In this document: positions 62,298 to 64,000 of the stretch, piece after piece
Layout of the letters: each line of letters begins with the position of its first letter
Numbering within the stretch: the stretch's first letter is position 1
Origin: Rheinheimera pacifica
Lineage (GTDB): Bacteria > Pseudomonadota > Gammaproteobacteria > Enterobacterales > Alteromonadaceae
Length of the DNA: 64,000 nucleotides
Direction of reading: 5' to 3'
Assembly: GCF_024809855.1 (NCBI RefSeq)
Contig: NZ_JANUEM010000002.1
Coordinates: 248,001 to 312,000 of the forward strand
The notes under the pieces: model-generated
What the model was told of the DNA's origin: nothing
Database searches by the model: none
Seen by the model: the letters and a program-made list of their open reading frames with translations, nothing else
Position numbers and translations under genes: made by a program

Positions 62298-62984
62298 GTG
62301 GTGTTGCTTGCGACACTTTATGGCATATGGCAACTCTCTTCAGCCCGCAGCTTCCAGCTGTTTGGTGAGCTGATACACCGGGTGGATACCAACGAAAAAG
62401 TTATTGCCCTAACCTTTGATGACGGCCCATCCAAACGCTTTACTGATGAGGTGCTGACCATACTGGCAGCAGAGCGGGTAACCGCGACCTTTTTTGTTAC
62501 CGGTAAAGAAACAACGCAAAATTTACCTCAGGCCCGGCAACTGCTGGCTGCTGGCCATCAACTGGGTAATCATAGTTATAGTCACCCGCGTATGTTGCTA
62601 ATGTCGCCCACCGCAGTTGCCAGAGAGATTGAACAAACCGATGCAGCTATTCGCAGTGCAGGGTATAAAGGCGATATTCTGTTTCGCCCACCTTATGGCA
62701 AAAAGCTGCTGGTGCTACCCTGGTATCTGGCAAAGCATAACCGCACGACGATTATGTGGGATCTTGAGCCGGAAACTGATCCAAAGCTGGCAAGTGACGC
62801 CCAGGCGATGGCGGCGTATGTGATTAACAATGCTAAGCCCGGCAGCATTGTTTTGTTGCATGTGATGTACCAAAGCCGGCAGGCCTCACGTGAGGCTCTG
62901 CCGTTAATAATTGAAGGTTTAAAGCAAAAAGGCTACCGGTTTGTTACGGTTAATGAGTTGCTGGCGATGCGCGCTCAGAGCTAA
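62298..62984 (+). CDS. Polysaccharide deacetylase (NodB family), start apparently frameshifted
   Basis: 228 residues from GTG at 62298. NodB motifs are intact: 'LTFDDGPSKRF' near 37-47 (catalytic Asp, metal Asp), 'GNHSYSHPRM' (metal His pair), and 'ILFRPPYGKKLL'. It deacetylates N-acetylglucosamine-type polymers. The GTG lies inside what should be the membrane anchor. Upstream, ATG ATG AAA AAA C (62272-62284) reads into TGA; one extra A in the six-A run (62278-62283) would give M-M-K-K-T-L-I-T-A and join the anchor. This may be a frameshift, slippage switch or sequencing error. The 3' end overlaps the convergent acyltransferase gene by 35 bp. Confidence 0.8.
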   Translation: MVLLATLYGIWQLSSARSFQLFGELIHRVDTNEKVIALTFDDGPSKRFTDEVLTILAAERVTATFFVTGKETTQNLPQARQLLAAGHQLGNHSYSHPRMLLMSPTAVAREIEQTDAAIRSAGYKGDILFRPPYGKKLLVLPWYLAKHNRTTIMWDLEPETDPKLASDAQAMAAYVINNAKPGSIVLLHVMYQSRQASREALPLIIEGLKQKGYRFVTVNELLAMRAQS

Positions 62985-64000
62985 CAGCAGGCAGCTTAAC
63001 TTTTAAACCAAACAACCAGCGGCTTAGCCAGAAGCGTTTGATTAGCTCGTAACCAGCCCAGCAGCCCAGGCAGGTCAGCACTATTAACGCTATAGCTTCA
63101 ATGCCTACCGGTAGTGCCAGTGGTTTTAGCCATACGGCAAATACGATAATCAGGGTTTGGTGTAGCATATACCAAGGCAAGATAGCGTTATTGCTGTAGT
63201 GCAACAGGCTGCCGTTTTTATCCAGCTTATTGGTTGGCCGGTTCAGGTAACGGCCTGCGTAACCCACCAAGGCCAGGATCCAGCACCAGTGATTCAGCGA
63301 CAGCACGGCAGAGAAAACCAACCGTAACATAAAGGTGATTTCATTATCCGGTAAGCTGCCAAATACGCCGTTACGATCAGCAATAATCAGGCTATAGCAC
63401 AGTAAGGCCGCCAGCAGGAAGTAACGCCGGTAGCGGATAACCTGCAGCCACCAGTTCCCTTGCTGGGCAAACAGGTAACCAGCAATAAATACCAGCATAT
63501 ATTTACCGTGGTTATACCAATCATCCAGCAGCGCATGGGTAGACGGAAAATGCATGCGTAATGTCAGCCAGGCCAGCATCATGCTGCCAACGATAAGTAA
63601 AAAAGCATAGCGCCCCGGCATGGCCTGTAGCCAGTTTGCTGTGGCAAGCCGGTTTAACGGGCCAGCGAACAACAGCATCAGTGCGCTGTAGCACCATAAA
63701 TACGGCAAAAACCACAGATGGTTCCAGGTTAGCAGGCCAATAGGGCTGTGGTGATCTCTTAACAGCTCTGTATTGGGGTTAATATACTGCCACCAAAAAC
63801 TCAGATAACCCGGTTCAATGAGCTGCTGCGATAAAGCCTCAAAATATACCTGCGGCACCACCACAATAAACATGGCACACAGCAGCGGAATAAGTAAGCG
63901 GTTACTGCGCAGGCGAAACAAGCTTAACCGGCTGCTGCGTTGCTGCGCTAACGCCAGCGCCATAGCGCTGATAAAAAACAACAGCGACATCCTCCACTGG
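62950..64000 (-). CDS. Acyltransferase family 3 membrane protein (5' partial)
   Basis: At least 349 residues; the gene runs off the right edge. An internal Met (63990) is not the start, since the in-frame 'QWR' before it completes the family's 'WRMSLLFFISAMA' helix. About nine membrane helices are visible, with 'NHLWFLPYLWCYSALMLL', 'NGVFGSLPDNE' and 'YSNNAILPWYMLHQTLIIVFAVWLKPL' typical of acyltransferase 3 / OpgC-like proteins. It transfers acyl or succinyl groups to periplasmic glycans or surface polysaccharide, by family. It is convergent with the polysaccharide deacetylase. Confidence 0.88.
   Translation of the reverse strand, partial: QWRMSLLFFISAMALALAQQRSSRLSLFRLRSNRLLIPLLCAMFIVVVPQVYFEALSQQLIEPGYLSFWWQYINPNTELLRDHHSPIGLLTWNHLWFLPYLWCYSALMLLFAGPLNRLATANWLQAMPGRYAFLLIVGSMMLAWLTLRMHFPSTHALLDDWYNHGKYMLVFIAGYLFAQQGNWWLQVIRYRRYFLLAALLCYSLIIADRNGVFGSLPDNEITFMLRLVFSAVLSLNHWCWILALVGYAGRYLNRPTNKLDKNGSLLHYSNNAILPWYMLHQTLIIVFAVWLKPLALPVGIEAIALIVLTCLGCWAGYELIKRFWLSRWLFGLKVKLPAVSSERASPATH

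Overview
The window looks like chromosomal DNA from a gammaproteobacterium of the Alteromonadales/Rheinheimera-Alishewanella type. This is inferred from protein style: several TonB-dependent receptors, a glrK-qseG-glrR operon, a leuLABCD operon with attenuator, an RbbA-type ABC exporter and a MukB/MksB-like operon. I see no phage, integrase, insertion sequence or CRISPR array. Coding density is high, with mostly short operons on both strands.

Layout. 1-4.2 kb: the 3' end of a TonB-dependent receptor followed by a lipoprotein pullulanase (starch/maltodextrin use). 4.3-6.5 kb: an orphan solute-binding protein and a DEAD-box RNA helicase with a structured leader. 6.7-10.7 kb: a three-gene operon of a PstS-like periplasmic protein, a porin-like barrel and a membrane GGDEF-EAL protein. 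10.7-13.4 kb: a Tat-exported PhoX phosphatase behind a Pho box, and ElaA. 13.4-19.5 kb: two TonB receptors, with a perfect Fur box upstream of the first, then a 2OG-Fe(II) oxygenase and a hotdog thioesterase. 19.5-22.4 kb: gamma-glutamyltransferase, a hairpin-rich repeat element, a second thioesterase and a DUF2288 protein.

22.4-26.4 kb: the glrR-qseG-glrK two-component operon. Directly upstream is a transcription unit with a sigma-54-like promoter, two GlrR-like half-palindromic sites, a long structured RNA leader and a 66-residue membrane protein. I consider this the most interesting undescribed unit in the window. 26.4-34.1 kb: adenosine deaminase-like protein, M24 peptidase, and a carbonyl-stress cluster (LysR, exported DJ-1-like protein, YqhD, SDR, YqhC-like AraC). 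34.2-36 kb: a Phd/ParE-type toxin-antitoxin pair, a PD-(D/E)XK nuclease-like gene and tRNA-Leu(UAA). 36.3-41.5 kb: an HlyD-RbbA-YhhJ type exporter operon. 41.6-46.6 kb: the leucine operon with leader peptide and attenuator.

46.6-54 kb: small conserved and hypothetical genes, a 7-bp tandem repeat, a uracil-DNA glycosylase-like protein, a FAD oxidoreductase, a TRIC-family channel and a PepSY membrane protein. 54-56.5 kb: a Fur-regulated siderophore receptor and the relic of a CitB/DcuR-type response regulator. 56.5-62.1 kb: an SMC/MukB-like ATPase, a MksE-like and a MksF-like gene in the order B-E-F, followed by a 27-codon stub where a Wadjet JetD/MksG nuclease would be expected. 62.2-64 kb: a polysaccharide deacetylase whose natural start seems frameshifted in an A-run, and the 3' part of an acyltransferase gene.
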